From the IMG/VR virus record IMGVR_UViG_3300046791_000258, positions 1-64,000 of that record: 64,000 bases of DNA. One strand, given 5' to 3'. The stretch comes from a virus. This document shows, piece after piece, positions 63,708 through 64,000 of this stretch. Within the stretch, counting starts at the first letter, position 1. Every line of letters starts with the position of its first letter. The notes beneath the pieces are model-generated. The model was not told the origin of the DNA, searched no databases, and worked only from the letters and a program-made list of their open reading frames with translations. Both the position numbers and the translations under genes were made by a program.

Positions 63708-64000
63708 CAACGATCCCACCGACCAGCAGCTCGTCGAGCTGACGCGCACCTGCCAGATGCTGGAGCTGGTGCGCGCGCTGTTCGGCCAGCCGATCCTGAT
63801 CAGCTCGGGCTATCGCTGCGAGGCGCTCAACGAGGAGTGCGGCGGCTCGGAGAACAGCCAGCACTGCCTGGGGCAGGCGGCAGACTTCACCAGCCCGGCG
63901 GCCGGCACGCCGCGCGAGATCTGCGAGCGGATCGTTGCCGACGGCATGATCCCGTTTGACCAGTTGATCCTGGAGTACGGCGACTGGGTGCATATCTCGC
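63631..64000 (+). CDS. M15-family peptidase, endolysin (3' truncated by window)
   Basis: The visible 123 residues match Peptidase_M15_3: HFSLEEMTASQTASR at the start, PILISSGYRCEALN, then GGSENSQHCLGQAADF, which supplies the first zinc His and Asp, and FDQLILEYGDWVHIS with the last His. Such enzymes cut peptidoglycan cross-links, and here probably act as the endolysin for release. Stands alone after a holin-like gene. The end lies beyond base 64000. Confidence 0.85.
   Translation, partial: MGTYLTHHFSLEEMTASQTASRCSIDNDPTDQQLVELTRTCQMLELVRALFGQPILISSGYRCEALNEECGGSENSQHCLGQAADFTSPAAGTPREICERIVADGMIPFDQLILEYGDWVHIS

Noticed and set aside
1-64000. Integrase, attachment site, CRISPR array or insertion sequence
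   Set aside because: No recombinase motifs, no regular spacer repeats and no terminal-repeat transposase were found; the phage looks strictly lytic within this window.

Overview
The window is a contiguous piece of a large, GC-rich, tailed double-stranded DNA phage genome. The structural set is podovirus-like: portal, capsid, a gp4-like adaptor, an SU10-type adaptor, a beta-propeller nozzle, collar and long fibres, and no tape-measure or sheath genes. CTTGAC/TTGAAC-type promoters, the GC level and the family resemblances suggest an alphaproteobacterial host, but that is inference. Genes are tightly packed, mostly joined by TGATG, ATGA or GTGA overlaps. I see no integrase, tRNA, CRISPR array or insertion sequence. 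Both ends are cut inside genes (a polyvalent-type protein at base 1, an M15 peptidase at base 64000). No gene-free stretch exceeds about 260 bases.

Bases 1-29743 (+) form the virion module: polyvalent protein C-terminus, portal, small head genes, scaffold-like acidic protein, decoration-like protein and major capsid protein behind a local promoter and before a strong terminator. Then come lectin-like and discoidin-bearing connector proteins, adaptors, collar fibre and nozzle, an HNH nuclease, four large internal or ejection-type proteins, a virion transglycosylase, two fibre genes with lower-GC tips, and three tiny membrane genes. One lone minus-strand gene (29783-30211) faces this module.

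Bases 30264-51532 are the takeover and replication region. They hold a PD-(D/E)XK-type nuclease, a minus-strand DUF932 operon, an SSB-like protein, family A DNA polymerase, a SNF2-type helicase, a TetR-like DNA-binding protein, an AEP-primase-like protein, a VapE-type helicase, and about 35 small genes of mostly unknown role. Six promoters here and just downstream share one design: TTGAAC followed 17 bases later by a TATCTC-like -10, with a TTGAAC-N5-GTTCA dyad between. Most have a CTAAAATAGT-like element upstream. Downstream genes begin at a near-identical start cassette, ACGGAGACTTCCCATG. This looks like one phage regulon.

Bases 51533-58340 hold an AT-rich intergenic patch, a terminase-small-like gene, a PAPS-reductase-type protein, a DUF2829/Tad2 homologue (probable anti-Thoeris protein), a gp49_66-family gene and further small genes. 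The large terminase (58297-59997) is followed by two exported low-complexity proteins, a block of hairpin terminators, and a lysis-side cluster ending in an M15 endolysin. Within that cluster one gene is interrupted by a single in-frame UGA at 62945.
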